A DNA stretch of 64,000 nt, from the NCBI RefSeq assembly GCF_902506655.1, contig NZ_LR734811.1:54466-118465 (forward strand), given 5' to 3'. The position numbers and the translations under genes are program-made. This document shows positions 26,004-35,193 of the stretch, piece by piece (the first letter of the stretch is position 1; every line of letters begins with the position of its first letter). The stretch is from Marinoscillum sp. 108. Lineage in GTDB: Bacteria; Bacteroidota; Bacteroidia; Cytophagales; Cyclobacteriaceae. Under the pieces are notes generated by a model. It did no database searches and was not told the origin of the DNA. It saw only the letters and a program-made list of their open reading frames with translations.

Positions 26004-27725
26004 TTAAAACTTTGGATGTTTTTCACCCGGGAAAGTTTTCTCGAAGAACTCGCCGTATTCTTTGATCGTTTGCTTCATGTCTTTCCTCAACCAAATGATC
26101 CCGATCAGGTTGGGTATCGTCATCAGAGCTATGGTGATGCCCGACAAGGTCCAGATGATGGTGGTATCCTGAAAAGCCGCAAAGAAAAAGGCAATGACAT
26201 AGACGATGCGGTAGTAAATCACGGATTTAGAACCGAATAAGAAAGTCATGGCACGGTCTCCATAGTAAGACCAGCTAATGGCTGTGCTAAAGGCAAATAA
26301 TAGCAGGCCAATGGAGACAATATACTGACCATAGTCACCAAAAAATCCTCTATTGAATGCAATGGCCGTAAGTGGTGCACTGTGCACCAGTGACTCTCCA
26401 ATAAACTTCAGCGGCTTACTGTCGGTCACTGTCCCGTTGACAATCTCCACCGAACCGGTGAAGACCTCATCTGTCAGGAGCCCTTCATTTTTGTAGACCA
26501 TGACATTCTCTGCAAAACTTCTTGAATGCAGAAACGTGATGTCTTCGTTCTGTATTTTACCATCCACCACATTCAGTGCGCCAGTATATACAGGCAATGC
26601 TTTAATGCCATTCAAATGGTCATAGATGGTTTTAGAGTTATCTGGGTTGCTCTCTTTATAGCTATCGTTGAGTATCTCTATCTCAGCATATTCAAATTGA
26701 TTATTGTGCTTTTCTGACCATACGCCAGATGAAAGTAGTACCAGGCCAGTCACCAGACAGATGATAATGGTATCGATGAAAGGCTCCAGAATGGCCACCA
26801 TACCCTCAGACAATGGCTCGTTAGCCTTGGCCGATGCGTGAGCAATAGGTGCTGACCCCTGACCCGCTTCATTGGAGAAGAGTCCTCTGTTCACTCCACG
26901 ATTGAAGGCAAAAGCAAGATTGGCTCCGATGAAGCCCCCAGTAGCAGCCGTACCAGTGAAAATATCACTAAAGATGGAAACGAAAGAAGGGATAATATTT
27001 TCGATGTTGAAGAATATAACGGCAAAGGCTCCAATGAAATAAACTATGGCCATCCCGGGTACCAGCTTGGAAGTCACCGCAGCGATCCGCTTGATCCCTC
27101 CGATAATCACCAATCCCAAACAAATAGCCAGTACCGCGCCTGTTAGCATCTGATTAACTCCGAAGGTGGATAACATGGTGCTGGAGATGCTGTTGATCTG
27201 AGGGAGACTCCCTGTGCCAAACGAAGACAGCACTGTAGCCACAGCAAAGATGGTCGCCAGCCACTTCAGGTTCACTTTTTTACCTCCTATTTTGAAGTCG
27301 GCATTTTTCATGTAATACATTGGCCCACCGGCCATGGTGCCGTCATCCAGTTTGTTTCTGTACTTATGCGAAAGCGAAACCTCCACAAATTTGGTACACA
27401 TACCCAAAGCAGCAGTCACGAGCATCCAAAAAAGAGCTGCAGGGCCACCAAGGTGTACCGCAAACGCAACACCCGCAATATTGCCCGTACCTACCGTGCC
27501 CGAAAGGGCTGTAGACAATGCCTGAAAGTGCGAAGTATCGCCTGGAAGATCCTTTCGATCAAACTTTCCACTCACAATGCGGAGGGCATGTCTGAAAAAC
27601 CTAACCTGAGGAAACTTGAGGTAAATAGTAAAAAACAAACCTGTACCTAGCAGGGCATAAGGAAACCAGACTGCCCCACCAATGAAACTGTCAATGAGGC
27701 TAAGAAATTCGTTGATCTGAAGCAT
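26004..27725 (-). CDS. AGCS-family sodium:alanine/glycine symporter with a large soluble insertion
   Basis: 573-aa inner-membrane transporter. Family signatures: [48 protein letters not shown] and [17 protein letters not shown]. Usual AGCS length is about 450-500 aa. Here about 110 residues (~345-455) are inserted between the helix [10 protein letters not shown] and the helix that resumes near [18 protein letters not shown]; the insertion is polar and beta-rich. Start set at the ATG at 27725 because a -7 box lies at 27759-27766; a TTG at 27761 falls inside that box. Sodium-coupled uptake of alanine or glycine is the family role; substrate here is inferred. Confidence 0.92.
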   Translation of the reverse strand: MLQINEFLSLIDSFIGGAVWFPYALLGTGLFFTIYLKFPQVRFFRHALRIVSGKFDRKDLPGDTSHFQALSTALSGTVGTGNIAGVAFAVHLGGPAALFWMLVTAALGMCTKFVEVSLSHKYRNKLDDGTMAGGPMYYMKNADFKIGGKKVNLKWLATIFAVATVLSSFGTGSLPQINSISSTMLSTFGVNQMLTGAVLAICLGLVIIGGIKRIAAVTSKLVPGMAIVYFIGAFAVIFFNIENIIPSFVSIFSDIFTGTAATGGFIGANLAFAFNRGVNRGLFSNEAGQGSAPIAHASAKANEPLSEGMVAILEPFIDTIIICLVTGLVLLSSGVWSEKHNNQFEYAEIEILNDSYKESNPDNSKTIYDHLNGIKALPVYTGALNVVDGKIQNEDITFLHSRSFAENVMVYKNEGLLTDEVFTGSVEIVNGTVTDSKPLKFIGESLVHSAPLTAIAFNRGFFGDYGQYIVSIGLLLFAFSTAISWSYYGDRAMTFLFGSKSVIYYRIVYVIAFFFAAFQDTTIIWTLSGITIALMTIPNLIGIIWLRKDMKQTIKEYGEFFEKTFPGEKHPKF

Positions 27726-27758
27726 AAAAGGGAAAAGGTTGTAAAATTGATAATCCGA

Positions 27759-27766
27759 CAAAAGTA
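27759..27766 (-). promoter_or_regulatory. -7 promoter box of the AGCS gene
   Basis: On the minus strand this reads TACTTTTG. It sits 33 bases upstream of the ATG and fixes the start choice. Confidence 0.55.
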
Positions 27767-27803
27767 ATGATTCTAATGAAAGTAGTGCGGTCTATCACCT
27801 CGC

Positions 27804-27834
27804 TTTGATTTCACGGCTGCCTTGGATAAATTGA
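27804..27834 (+). promoter_or_regulatory. Promoter of the DUF4230 gene, leaderless arrangement
   Basis: TTTG (27804-27807), exactly 19 bases, then TAAATTGA (27827-27834, 6 of 8 to TAnnTTTG). CCAC and the ATG at 27839 follow directly. Confidence 0.55.
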
Positions 27835-27838
27835 CCAC

Positions 27839-28495
27839 ATGATCGGTCTTCTGAAAATCATCCTCAAAATACTCCCCTGGCTATTGGTAGTACTCCTACT
27901 CACACTTATGCTGCTGGAGGAGAAGCTGTCACTGGATGTGATCACGGGAGGAAAAGACACTTACCAGAGCACCATCCTCACACGTGTAGAGGAAATGGGA
28001 AATCTGGAGCTGGTAAAATACAATTTTCAGGAGGTGACGGAAGTAAAAAAGGCGGTGGATAAAATCGATTTTAAGTTTTTCAAACTGCCCACATCTCTGG
28101 CTCCCGACTCCAGGGCGGTGCTCATCAGTCAGGGAAGTGCTGCCGGTTGCATCGACCTGTCCGCCGTACGAAAAGAAGACATCAGGGAGGATAACGACAC
28201 CCTCTATGTGACCCTACCCACGCCTAAACTCTGCTATTTCAAAATAGATCTGGAAAAATCAAGGCTCTATGACCTGGAGATCTCCGGAATAGCCAGAAAC
28301 GATCAGAAAAAATTCATGGAGGAACTATACAAAGTGGCTGAAGCAGAAATCAAAGCTTCAGCTCTGAAAATGGGCATCCTGGAGCAAACGCGGACCAATG
28401 CCCGACTTGTCCTACAGCCACTTTTTGAAAACTTGTCCAATAAACCGGTCGTCATCAAGTTCCGAATGGATCAATCCATCATTTTAAATCAATAA
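27839..28495 (+). CDS. DUF4230 membrane-anchored protein
   Basis: 218 aa with one N-terminal membrane anchor ([19 protein letters not shown], ~9-27) and an extracytoplasmic domain. It has the hallmarks of DUF4230: [21 protein letters not shown], a stretch producing beta strands ([19 protein letters not shown]) and a C-terminal amphipathic helix ([21 protein letters not shown]). Function of the family is unknown. It is followed 8 bases later by a RidA gene, so the two likely form an operon. Confidence 0.82.
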   Translation: MIGLLKIILKILPWLLVVLLLTLMLLEEKLSLDVITGGKDTYQSTILTRVEEMGNLELVKYNFQEVTEVKKAVDKIDFKFFKLPTSLAPDSRAVLISQGSAAGCIDLSAVRKEDIREDNDTLYVTLPTPKLCYFKIDLEKSRLYDLEISGIARNDQKKFMEELYKVAEAEIKASALKMGILEQTRTNARLVLQPLFENLSNKPVVIKFRMDQSIILNQ

Positions 28496-28503
28496 ATCAA
28501 CCT

Positions 28504-28887
28504 ATGAGAACAAACATTTCCTCGGGGAGCCCCTGGGAAGACAAAGTTGGCTACAGCAGGGCGGTAGTCATTGGCAACGTGATAGAAATATCCGGCACAG
28601 CACCGGTCAAAGATGGTGCTCCTTTTTACGGGTCTGCCTATGAGCAAACCAGGTGCTGCCTGGAAATCATCGAAGCAACACTCAAGAAAGCCGGAGCTTC
28701 CCTACAGGACGTGGTGCGCACACGCATGTACGTCACCAACATTTCTCTGTGGGAAGAAGTTGGCAGGGCACACGGAGAATTTTTCAGCACCATCAAGCCT
28801 GCCACCACCATGGTAGAAGTGTCGGCACTGATAGACGATAAGCTGGTGGTGGAGATAGAAGCAACGGCTGTCATCAGCAAGGGCTAG
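28504..28887 (+). CDS. RidA-family enamine/imine deaminase
   Basis: 127-aa protein of the YjgF/YER057c/UK114 family, of normal length. The conserved core [24 protein letters not shown] (shown in part) includes the Arg of the active site, and a Glu follows in [10 protein letters not shown]. Members hydrolyse reactive 2-aminoacrylate and related enamines or imines to keto acids plus ammonia, or have other Rid-family roles. It lacks some RidA-proper residues near the N-terminus ([16 protein letters not shown]), so it may belong to the Rid4-7 group. A strong terminator follows. Confidence 0.85.
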   Translation: MRTNISSGSPWEDKVGYSRAVVIGNVIEISGTAPVKDGAPFYGSAYEQTRCCLEIIEATLKKAGASLQDVVRTRMYVTNISLWEEVGRAHGEFFSTIKPATTMVEVSALIDDKLVVEIEATAVISKG

Positions 28888-28894
28888 AAAACCC

Positions 28895-28929
28895 AAAGCG
28901 CTCCTGCCGGACGGCAGGAGCGCTTTTTT
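28895..28929. terminator. Terminator between RidA gene and hutG (convergent)
   Basis: The stem AAAGCGCTCCTGCC/GGCAGGAGCGCTTT has a 4-base loop and T6 on the plus strand. The hutG stop is at 28929, so it may serve the plus strand mainly. Confidence 0.88.
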
Positions 28930-29918
28930 CAGCTCTTCTCTTTCTTTTTTCGGCTCATGGCCACATCGTAAACAAACGAAGCAGCCAGTTTGGCGGTACG
29001 CCCATCGTCATAGGTGGGGTTAAATTCCGCCACATCAAAGCTGATGACTTTGCCCGTACCCAGGATGGTTTTGATCATTCCCCGAACTAAATAGGGAAAC
29101 ACACCGAAGGCTGCCGGAGCACTCACACCAGGCGAAAAGCCCATGGACATCACATCCAGGTCCAAGGTGATATAGATGTAATCCATGCGTGCGGCAAAGC
29201 CCAAAATACGCATTTTGATCTCCTCTATGGTATCAATGCGTACCTCCTCCAACGGGATATAGGTCTGGTTGTAAATCTCCATCACCTTGAACTGAGCCCG
29301 CTGATTGGCCGCCTGATTGATCCCTATGGGTAGATAATGGATCTGCTCTCCGCGCTCCTCACAGTCGTCTACTATTTGCCGAAAGGGCGATCCCGAATGC
29401 GCGCCGTTGGCGTAAGACCTGAAATCAAAATGCGCATCAAAGTTGATGACTCCTATATTTCTCTTTGGCTTATCCTTCACAAACTCGTAGATGCCATTGT
29501 AATGACCATAGGCGATCTCATGTCCACCTCCAAGCAAGATTGGGAAATACCCGGCGCCTAATAAAGTGGTCACCTTCTCCGACAACTCCTTTTGCGCCTC
29601 TTCCAGTTTGCTTTTTACCGTGACCACATTGCCCACGTCTTTGATCATGAGTTCGTCATTATTGAAATGTACGGCCAGATTGCACATGGCCTTTCGGATA
29701 ACATCAGGACCATCTTTGGCTCCGGGTCTTCCCTGATTTCTTTTCACACCCTCATCAGAAGCAAAACCTAAAATAGCTACCTGATTGGGGTGGGCAGCAG
29801 GCACCAGGTTTTTTTCCATGTCCACTACCTCCACTACATGATGCCACAAGTGGCCATCTTCTCCATCAAACGGGTCATTTCTCCCCGTCCAAATTTTCTT
29901 ATTTGGTGACTGATACAT
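28929..29918 (-). CDS. hutG: Formimidoylglutamase, arginase/agmatinase superfamily
   Basis: 329-aa ureohydrolase. Binuclear manganese ligands: His in LGGGHEIAYGH, Asp-His-Asp in INFDAHFDFR, Asp-Asp in ITLDLDVMSMG. It hydrolyses N-formimidoyl-L-glutamate to glutamate plus formamide, the last step of one histidine degradation branch. Its neighbour hutI (28 bases upstream on the same strand) supports this over arginase or agmatinase. hutU and hutH are not present in the window. Confidence 0.88.
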   Translation of the reverse strand: MYQSPNKKIWTGRNDPFDGEDGHLWHHVVEVVDMEKNLVPAAHPNQVAILGFASDEGVKRNQGRPGAKDGPDVIRKAMCNLAVHFNNDELMIKDVGNVVTVKSKLEEAQKELSEKVTTLLGAGYFPILLGGGHEIAYGHYNGIYEFVKDKPKRNIGVINFDAHFDFRSYANGAHSGSPFRQIVDDCEERGEQIHYLPIGINQAANQRAQFKVMEIYNQTYIPLEEVRIDTIEEIKMRILGFAARMDYIYITLDLDVMSMGFSPGVSAPAAFGVFPYLVRGMIKTILGTGKVISFDVAEFNPTYDDGRTAKLAASFVYDVAMSRKKKEKS

Positions 29919-29946
29919 ATTTGGTCTAATCTAAAAATCTGTGACT

Positions 29947-31161
29947 TCAGGTGAGCTGCCCGCTTTTCCAAACCAGCGATGGCTTCACACTCCCCTGATG
30001 ATAAAAAATCTCTCTGTAGTCCTTTAAGGAAAAGGCGATCATATCCGCACGCTCACCAATGGCCAACCGGCCCCGGTCCTTCAGGTTGAGCGCCTGAGCA
30101 GCCCGGAAGGTAATCCCGGCAAGCAGCTCAGCGGCGGTTAGTTTTTCATATACCCCCAACAGGGAGGTTTGCACCAGCAAATCACCCATGGGCGCAGATC
30201 CTGGATTCCAATCGGTCGCAATGGCCAGACTCACACCAGCGTCCAGCAACTTTCGCGCGGGAGTAAACTGCATTCCCAACCCCAAAGAGGCTCCTGGCAA
30301 AGCCACTGAAATCACATCCGAAGTGGCCAGGGCTTTGATCTCATTTTCGCCAGAGGCTTCCAGGTGATCGGCACTAAATGCCCCCATTTCCACCGCCAAC
30401 TTACTGCCCCCTACACTAAACTGATCAGCATGTACTGTCAGCTCGAAGCCCAATTTGCGTGCCGCTGACAGATAAGGTCGCGCCAGGGGCTCAGGAAAAG
30501 CATTGTCTTCCACAAAAATGTCAACTCTTTTGGACAGTCCTCTTACCAGCACCTGAGGAAGTAGCTCATTTTCCAGGTAAGCCAAAAAAGCAGCAGGTTC
30601 ATAATCTTTGGGGCACACATGAGCTGCCAGGCAGGTGGGGACCAGATCGGCCTTCACCACCGACTTTGCATCACGGATCACCTCCAACAGCCGAAGTTCA
30701 TGTGCTGTTTCCAGTCCATAACCGGTCTTCACTTCTATGGTGGTCACACCTTCATTCAGATGCTTATCGGCTCTTCGGATTAAGTTTTGAAGGAGATCCT
30801 CCGATTCGGCCTGCTGAGTTTTACGGACTGAATCAAAAATACCTCCTCCAGCTGCCAGAATATCCTGATATGACCGCCCCGAAGTACGCATGGTATAGTC
30901 CTGATAGCGACTTCCTCCCCACACGAGGTGAGTATGGCAGTCCACCAGGCCGGGGATGAGCACCATGTCTTCTTCAATGGGGTGGTATTCGTAATCCCGG
31001 ACATCAAAGGAAGAAAACGGAGCGATGTTGACAATGTATCCATCCTCTACCACTACCCCTCCCTGCTCAATCACCGTGAGCTCCTCGTTCTGAATTTTCC
31101 CTTTCAAGGGAATGTCCCAAAGTGCAATAATTTGCCTGAAAGGTCCATGAAGAATAGGCAT
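29947..31161 (-). CDS. hutI: Imidazolonepropionase
   Basis: 404-aa amidohydrolase-superfamily enzyme opening imidazolone-5-propionate to N-formimidoyl-L-glutamate. Signature motifs: GLVDCHTHLVWGGSR (metal ligands and substrate), EVKTGYGLE, HADQFSVGG and ATDWNPGSAP. The downstream hutG makes a two-gene histidine catabolism unit. A minus-strand TAGCTTTG box (31197-31204) precedes it by 35 bases. Confidence 0.94.
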   Translation of the reverse strand: MPILHGPFRQIIALWDIPLKGKIQNEELTVIEQGGVVVEDGYIVNIAPFSSFDVRDYEYHPIEEDMVLIPGLVDCHTHLVWGGSRYQDYTMRTSGRSYQDILAAGGGIFDSVRKTQQAESEDLLQNLIRRADKHLNEGVTTIEVKTGYGLETAHELRLLEVIRDAKSVVKADLVPTCLAAHVCPKDYEPAAFLAYLENELLPQVLVRGLSKRVDIFVEDNAFPEPLARPYLSAARKLGFELTVHADQFSVGGSKLAVEMGAFSADHLEASGENEIKALATSDVISVALPGASLGLGMQFTPARKLLDAGVSLAIATDWNPGSAPMGDLLVQTSLLGVYEKLTAAELLAGITFRAAQALNLKDRGRLAIGERADMIAFSLKDYREIFYHQGSVKPSLVWKSGQLT

Positions 31162-31196
31162 CGAGGGTGTTTTTTGGATTTAAATGAAAAAGAACA

Positions 31197-31204
31197 CAAA
31201 GCTA
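31197..31204 (-). promoter_or_regulatory. -7 promoter box of hutI-hutG
   Basis: Minus-strand TAGCTTTG, a full match to TAnnTTTG, 35 bases before the hutI ATG. No clear -33 element. Confidence 0.5.
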
Positions 31205-31248
31205 GTAGGATTTGCTTACTTAGAAGCAGATGCCCCTGGTAATTACAC

Positions 31249-32526
31249 TCAATATCCGTACTTCTCTTTCCATCGGTTTTTGAGAAATTTTCGCAGTTCA
31301 TCCTCCCGGGGATTCTTACCCGGATCATAAAATCTGGTGGCCCTGATTTCCTCCGGCAGAAACTCCATTTCGGTAAAATTGTGCTCATAGGCGTGGGCAT
31401 ACTTATAACCCTCACCATATCCCTGATCCTTCATCAGCTTGGTTGGGGCATTGCGAATGGCCATGGGCACTTGCAAATCACCTGTGCGGGCGACCACCCG
31501 CTGAGCTTCATTGATGGCCTCATAACTGGCATTGCTCTTGGGCGAGCAGGCCAGATAGGTTACACATTGTGACAAAATAATCCGGGATTCGGGATAGCCA
31601 ATTACGTTGACTGACTGAAACGTCGCATTGGCCATGACCAGCGCAGTGGGGTTGGCATTGCCAATGTCTTCAGAAGCTAAAATGAGCAACCTGCGGGCGA
31701 TGAACTTGACGTCTTCTCCTCCTTCGATCATTCGCGCAAGGTAATACACCGCTGCATTGGGATCACTCCCCCTGATGGATTTGATGAATGCAGAAATGAT
31801 GTCATAATGCATCTCCCCGGACTTGTCATAAAGTACCGTCTTGCGCTGCACGGCATTGATCACCTTTTCATCGGTGATCACAATTTCCTTCGTATTTTCA
31901 TCGCTCTTGATCACCAGCTCCAGGATGTTCAGGAGCTTCCTGGCATCCCCTCCTGAGAGGTTAAAAAGTGCTTCGGTCTCTTTCAAATCCACCTGCATCT
32001 TCTTCAACTCATGATCCTCGACCAGAGCTTTTTCGATGATGGTTTTCAGGTGACCTTTTTCCAGGTGATTGAGCGTGTACACCTGGCATCTGGAAAGTAG
32101 GGCTGCATTCACCTCAAAGCTTGGGTTTTCTGTTGTAGCCCCAATCAGCGTGATCGCTCCTTTTTCTACTGCGCCCAACAGGGCATCCTGCTGGCCTTTA
32201 TTGAACCGGTGGATCTCATCAATAAAGAGAATGGCCTTGCTGCCGCCACGTATATTTCCAATTACTTCCCGGATGTCCTTTACGCCAGCGCTTATGGCAC
32301 TCAGGGTATGAAAGGGCATTTTCACCTGATTGGCAATGATATTGGCCAAGGTGGTTTTCCCTGTACCGGGAGGTCCCCACAAAATCATGGAAGGCACTCG
32401 GCCCGAAGCGATGGATCGCTTCAGAATGCCCTTCTCACCCACCAAATGCTCCTGACCGATAAGCTGATCCAGATTGGAAGGCCGCATCCGCTCCGCCAGT
32501 GGGGAGTTGTCTTGAAAAATGCTCAT
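31249..32526 (-). CDS. rarA: Replication-associated recombination protein A (RarA/MgsA AAA+ ATPase)
   Basis: 425-aa clamp-loader-like AAA+ ATPase that acts at stalled replication forks. Motifs: [19 protein letters not shown] at the N-terminus, Walker [13 protein letters not shown], Walker [11 protein letters not shown], sensor 1 GATTENPSF, and the C-terminal tetramerisation region with [18 protein letters not shown] and [19 protein letters not shown]. Start set at the ATG at 32526, which gives [16 protein letters not shown] and lies four bases from a promoter box; the extension to 32562 is excluded by that promoter. Confidence 0.95.
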   Translation of the reverse strand: MSIFQDNSPLAERMRPSNLDQLIGQEHLVGEKGILKRSIASGRVPSMILWGPPGTGKTTLANIIANQVKMPFHTLSAISAGVKDIREVIGNIRGGSKAILFIDEIHRFNKGQQDALLGAVEKGAITLIGATTENPSFEVNAALLSRCQVYTLNHLEKGHLKTIIEKALVEDHELKKMQVDLKETEALFNLSGGDARKLLNILELVIKSDENTKEIVITDEKVINAVQRKTVLYDKSGEMHYDIISAFIKSIRGSDPNAAVYYLARMIEGGEDVKFIARRLLILASEDIGNANPTALVMANATFQSVNVIGYPESRIILSQCVTYLACSPKSNASYEAINEAQRVVARTGDLQVPMAIRNAPTKLMKDQGYGEGYKYAHAYEHNFTEMEFLPEEIRATRFYDPGKNPREDELRKFLKNRWKEKYGY

Positions 32527-32530
32527 ACCA

Positions 32531-32538
32531 CAAAGATA
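32531..32538 (-). promoter_or_regulatory. -7 promoter box of rarA, leaderless arrangement
   Basis: The minus strand reads TATCTTTG, then TGGT, then the ATG of rarA. A minus-strand TTTG (32562-32565) lies 23 bases upstream. Confidence 0.65.
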
Positions 32539-32562
32539 AATGGCCCGGTGGCCAATGGGCAC

Positions 32563-32597
32563 AAAAAAACAGCTTTCCTTTAGAAAGGAAAGCTGTT
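32563..32597 (-). terminator. Terminator of the 106-aa hypothetical gene
   Basis: The stem ACAGCTTTCCTTT/AAGGAAAGCTGT is followed by a T7 run on the minus strand, just past the stop at 32618. It overlaps the rarA promoter -33 region. Confidence 0.85.
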
Positions 32598-32617
32598 CAC
32601 TTTTGGATTGAAAAATG

Positions 32618-32938
32618 TCAGTTATCGAATCTGGCCGTTAGCCCCAGGTTATTAACAACCTGTTGGTAAAATTCTCTTTCGGATTTTTTGGGGTGATAAT
32701 CCTTATTCATATAGGAGAAGCAATAATTAACAAAATGTCGCTTTTCCTCCTCTGAAGCCAAATGCATGATATCATACTCTTCCCATTCTTCCAGCAGCTC
32801 CAAAGTGTCATCTTTGGGAACTCCCAAAAACTGACCTATATTAACAATTGCATCTCTTTTCTCTCCAGCAGGCCCGGCTAGCTTTGCAAGGGTGCAGAGG
32901 ATCTGCATAGTCTTTTTGTCAATTTCGGTGAATACCAT
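32618..32938 (-). CDS. Hypothetical 106-aa helical protein (weakly TerB-like)
   Basis: Start at the ATG at 32938 (MVFTEIDKKTMQILCTL). The protein is acidic and all-helical, with DKKTMQILCTLAKLAGPAGEKRD (part) near the N-terminus and EFYQQVVNNLGLTARFDN at the end. The general pattern of short helices with DD/EE-rich turns is reminiscent of the TerB-like helical bundle, but the metal residues are not clear, so no function is claimed. A longer upstream frame exists but lacks coding character. A full-match LacI-type palindrome (32994-33005) lies 56 bases upstream. Has its own terminator. Confidence 0.7.
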   Translation of the reverse strand: MVFTEIDKKTMQILCTLAKLAGPAGEKRDAIVNIGQFLGVPKDDTLELLEEWEEYDIMHLASEEEKRHFVNYCFSYMNKDYHPKKSEREFYQQVVNNLGLTARFDN

Positions 32939-32993
32939 AAGCTGTCTTTTTAGAGTTACCAGAATATAGAATCGTAGTACAATTATACGAATT

Positions 32994-33005
32994 GCAAACG
33001 ATTGC
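32994..33005. promoter_or_regulatory. LacI-family-type operator, full match (site 5)
   Basis: GCAAACGATTGC fits GCAAnCGnTTGC at all 12 positions and extends to TTGCAA...TTGCAA. It lies in the divergent gap between the 106-aa hypothetical gene and the methyltransferase gene. It is also between a weak minus-strand TATAATTG box and its upstream TTG, the position expected of a repressor site. Confidence 0.5.
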
Positions 33006-33104
33006 AAGGCCATTTTCGTTGTAAATATTTTCACTTTATTTGCGCCGAACCAACGTCCGTTAAATTTACATTTCGCAAAAAATAACCAGCGCAAATCATT
33101 CATT

Positions 33105-33893
33105 ATGCAGAGTACAAATCGGCAAAATAAAATGCTGCGACAAGGCCAGTTTTTATTCAAATATCGTGGTCTCCTCCCAGTGGCTTTTTTGATCATCGGG
33201 TTGATTATTTTTTTTCTGCAAGCCCGACACTCTGCTTTTTTCTTTACCGAAGATGACCAGCGCACCTACGATCTCGCATGTTTGTGCCTGGCCCTATCAG
33301 GCCTGATCATTCGGATCATTACAGTAGGTTATAGCCCAAAAGGTACCTCCGGAAGAAACACAGCCACGCAGGTAGCCCATCAGCTTAACACTACAGGACT
33401 TTACGCTGTGACCAGAAACCCGCTGTACCTTGGCAATTTCCTCCTCTGGCTGGCAGTGGTTCTCCTTTGCCAGCACCTTGGGTTCACAATCTTATTTCTG
33501 TTGAGTTTTTGGTGGTTTTATCGACTCATCATCTTCACGGAAGAGACCTTTCTGGAAACAGAGTTCGGAGCAGACTACCTGACCTGGAAGCACAACACCT
33601 CAGTCTTCTTTCCCTCTCTGAGAAAATACCAACCCAGCACCCGGGCCTTCAACTGGAAAAAAGTGCTGAGAAAGGAGAAAAATGGGATTGCTGCCATTTT
33701 CGGCATTTTCTTCCTATTCCAACTCTCCGGAGCCATAGCAGCTCCGGAAAAATTTCATCCCGTGACATTTCTAGCTGATCACCTCTTCTGGTCTGTGTGC
33801 GCCCTTGGTTCCGGCCTGTACTACCTGCTGATCAAAGTGATTTCAGCCACGACAAACTGGCTCGAAAATAACAGCGGAACTGGTAGGGCTTAA
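33105..33893 (+). CDS. Isoprenylcysteine carboxyl methyltransferase/PEMT-like membrane methyltransferase
   Basis: 262-aa polytopic membrane protein with about five hydrophobic segments. The ICMT/PEMT signature reads TGLYAVTRNPLYLGNFLLW (RNPxYxG) near residues 105-125, followed by FTEETFLETEFGADYLTWKH, the paired E/W motif that binds S-adenosylmethionine and the membrane substrate. Members methylate phospholipids, isoprenoid groups or other lipids. A C-terminal extension with two further hydrophobic stretches (~190-245) is unusual. Substrate cannot be inferred. The EamA transporter gene starts 23 bases downstream but has its own promoter box. Confidence 0.8.
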   Translation: MQSTNRQNKMLRQGQFLFKYRGLLPVAFLIIGLIIFFLQARHSAFFFTEDDQRTYDLACLCLALSGLIIRIITVGYSPKGTSGRNTATQVAHQLNTTGLYAVTRNPLYLGNFLLWLAVVLLCQHLGFTILFLLSFWWFYRLIIFTEETFLETEFGADYLTWKHNTSVFFPSLRKYQPSTRAFNWKKVLRKEKNGIAAIFGIFFLFQLSGAIAAPEKFHPVTFLADHLFWSVCALGSGLYYLLIKVISATTNWLENNSGTGRA

Positions 33894-33904
33894 GTCCGCG
33901 ACCA

Positions 33905-33912
33905 TATCTTTG
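33905..33912 (+). promoter_or_regulatory. -7 promoter box of the EamA gene, leaderless arrangement
   Basis: TATCTTTG is followed by CCAC and the GTG start at 33917, exactly four bases downstream. No clear -33 element. Same geometry as at 19666, 27827 and 32531. Confidence 0.6.
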
Positions 33913-33916
33913 CCAC

Positions 33917-34795
33917 GTGAAAATTCCGGATTTCAAGCAACATATCGCCATGCTCCTGGTGGGGCTCCTCTATGGCACCAATTACAGCATTGTCAAAATC
34001 ATCACTCCAGAGTACATTCTTCCTTTTGGGCTGATCGTGATACGGGTGGCCATCGCCACAGCTTGTTTTTGGCTCATAGGGCTTTCCGTTAATGAAAAAA
34101 TAAATTGGCGTGCTGACTGGGTTCGGATTGTGCTCTGCGCATTCTTTGGTGTAGGGATCAATATGCTTTTCTTCTTCAAAGGAGTGAGCCTAACCACCGC
34201 CATCAATGGGAGCATCATCATGACACTCACACCGGTGATGGTCTTTGTGACCTCCCTGATCCTGCTGAAAGAGAAGGTCACCCTTCTGAAAGTCCTCGGG
34301 TTGGCCGTTGGGTTCCTCGGGGCATTTCTGATTATCTACAGCCCTGGAACAGGGATATCCCTGGGAAACTGGAGAGGGGATGTGCTCATTCTCCTCAATG
34401 CCATGAGCTACGGTGTCTACTTAGTCCTGGTAAAGCCACTCATGACCAGGTATACCCCCATTTCGGTAGCCAAATGGATCTTTTTCTTCGGCTTTTTACT
34501 GGTGCTCCCGGTTGGCTGGAATGAATTCACCCAGATTGAATGGCAGGCACTCACGGCCAAGGTATATTTTAGCATGGCCTTTGTGATCATAGGGGTGACA
34601 GTGATCGTCTATGTACTGAACATCTGGGCTTTGAAAAAAGTCAATCCCTCTACGGTAGGTGTTTACATCTACGTCCAACCTGTTTTCGCCACGCTGATCG
34701 CCAGTACCTTCTTCGGGGAAATACTATCCATCCGGCACCTCATAGCAGCACTTCTCGTGTTTGCGGGTGTATGGCTGGTGGTGAAAAGAGGTTAG
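33917..34795 (+). CDS. EamA/DMT-superfamily transporter
   Basis: 292-aa inner-membrane protein with ten predicted helices in two EamA repeats. Repeat 1 includes GLLYGTNYSIVKI and ends near GAFLIIYSPG; repeat 2 starts with GDVLILLNAMSYGVYLVLVKPL and ends with GVWLVVKRG. Probably an exporter of amino acids or metabolites, substrate unknown. GTG start at 33917, supported by a promoter box four bases upstream. The 3' end overlaps by 4 bases with the convergent lipoprotein gene. Confidence 0.9.
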   Translation: MKIPDFKQHIAMLLVGLLYGTNYSIVKIITPEYILPFGLIVIRVAIATACFWLIGLSVNEKINWRADWVRIVLCAFFGVGINMLFFFKGVSLTTAINGSIIMTLTPVMVFVTSLILLKEKVTLLKVLGLAVGFLGAFLIIYSPGTGISLGNWRGDVLILLNAMSYGVYLVLVKPLMTRYTPISVAKWIFFFGFLLVLPVGWNEFTQIEWQALTAKVYFSMAFVIIGVTVIVYVLNIWALKKVNPSTVGVYIYVQPVFATLIASTFFGEILSIRHLIAALLVFAGVWLVVKRG

Positions 34796-35193
34796 AGGTT
34801 GACTGTATCGTAAAACACCAGGTACCATTTTCCATCGATCAGTTGGAAGCGGCGCTCCGAATAAAAACCGCCACCATCCTCCTGTACTTTTTCGATGACT
34901 TCACCTTCTGTTTTCACGATATCGGTGATGTATTGTGGATCAGAAATTTCAGTCACCTTTTGCTTATGTGGCTCCCAAGCTGATTTTACCCAGGGCTGAC
35001 TGCCCTCTGGGCCTTCATACTCTCCGGACAGCGGAAACTTCACCCGGTCTAGCTGGAAGCGCTCGTCAGCATGAAAGCGGTCATAGAACTCCTCAAAGAC
35101 CTCTGAAGTCCTGGAAGTAGTAATGTTCTTGGCGCATCCGGCCAATAGCGCTGCGATCAGGCATAGGATACTCCATTGATAAAGGTTTTTCAT
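34792..35193 (-). CDS. Small lipoprotein, DUF4348-like
   Basis: 133-aa lipoprotein (lipobox in LLAGC). The mature part starts with [22 protein letters not shown], the pattern seen in DUF4348-type proteins of Bacteroidota, and ends with a strand pair ([20 protein letters not shown]). Function unknown. Its start codon overlaps the stop codon of the threonine aldolase gene (35190-35193), so it is translationally coupled to it. The 3' end overlaps the EamA gene by 4 bases. Confidence 0.75.
   Translation of the reverse strand: MKNLYQWSILCLIAALLAGCAKNITTSRTSEVFEEFYDRFHADERFQLDRVKFPLSGEYEGPEGSQPWVKSAWEPHKQKVTEISDPQYITDIVKTEGEVIEKVQEDGGGFYSERRFQLIDGKWYLVFYDTVNL

Noticed and set aside
30459..30959. 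166-codon plus-strand frame
   Set aside because: Antisense to imidazolonepropionase; Pro-rich without any recognised domain.
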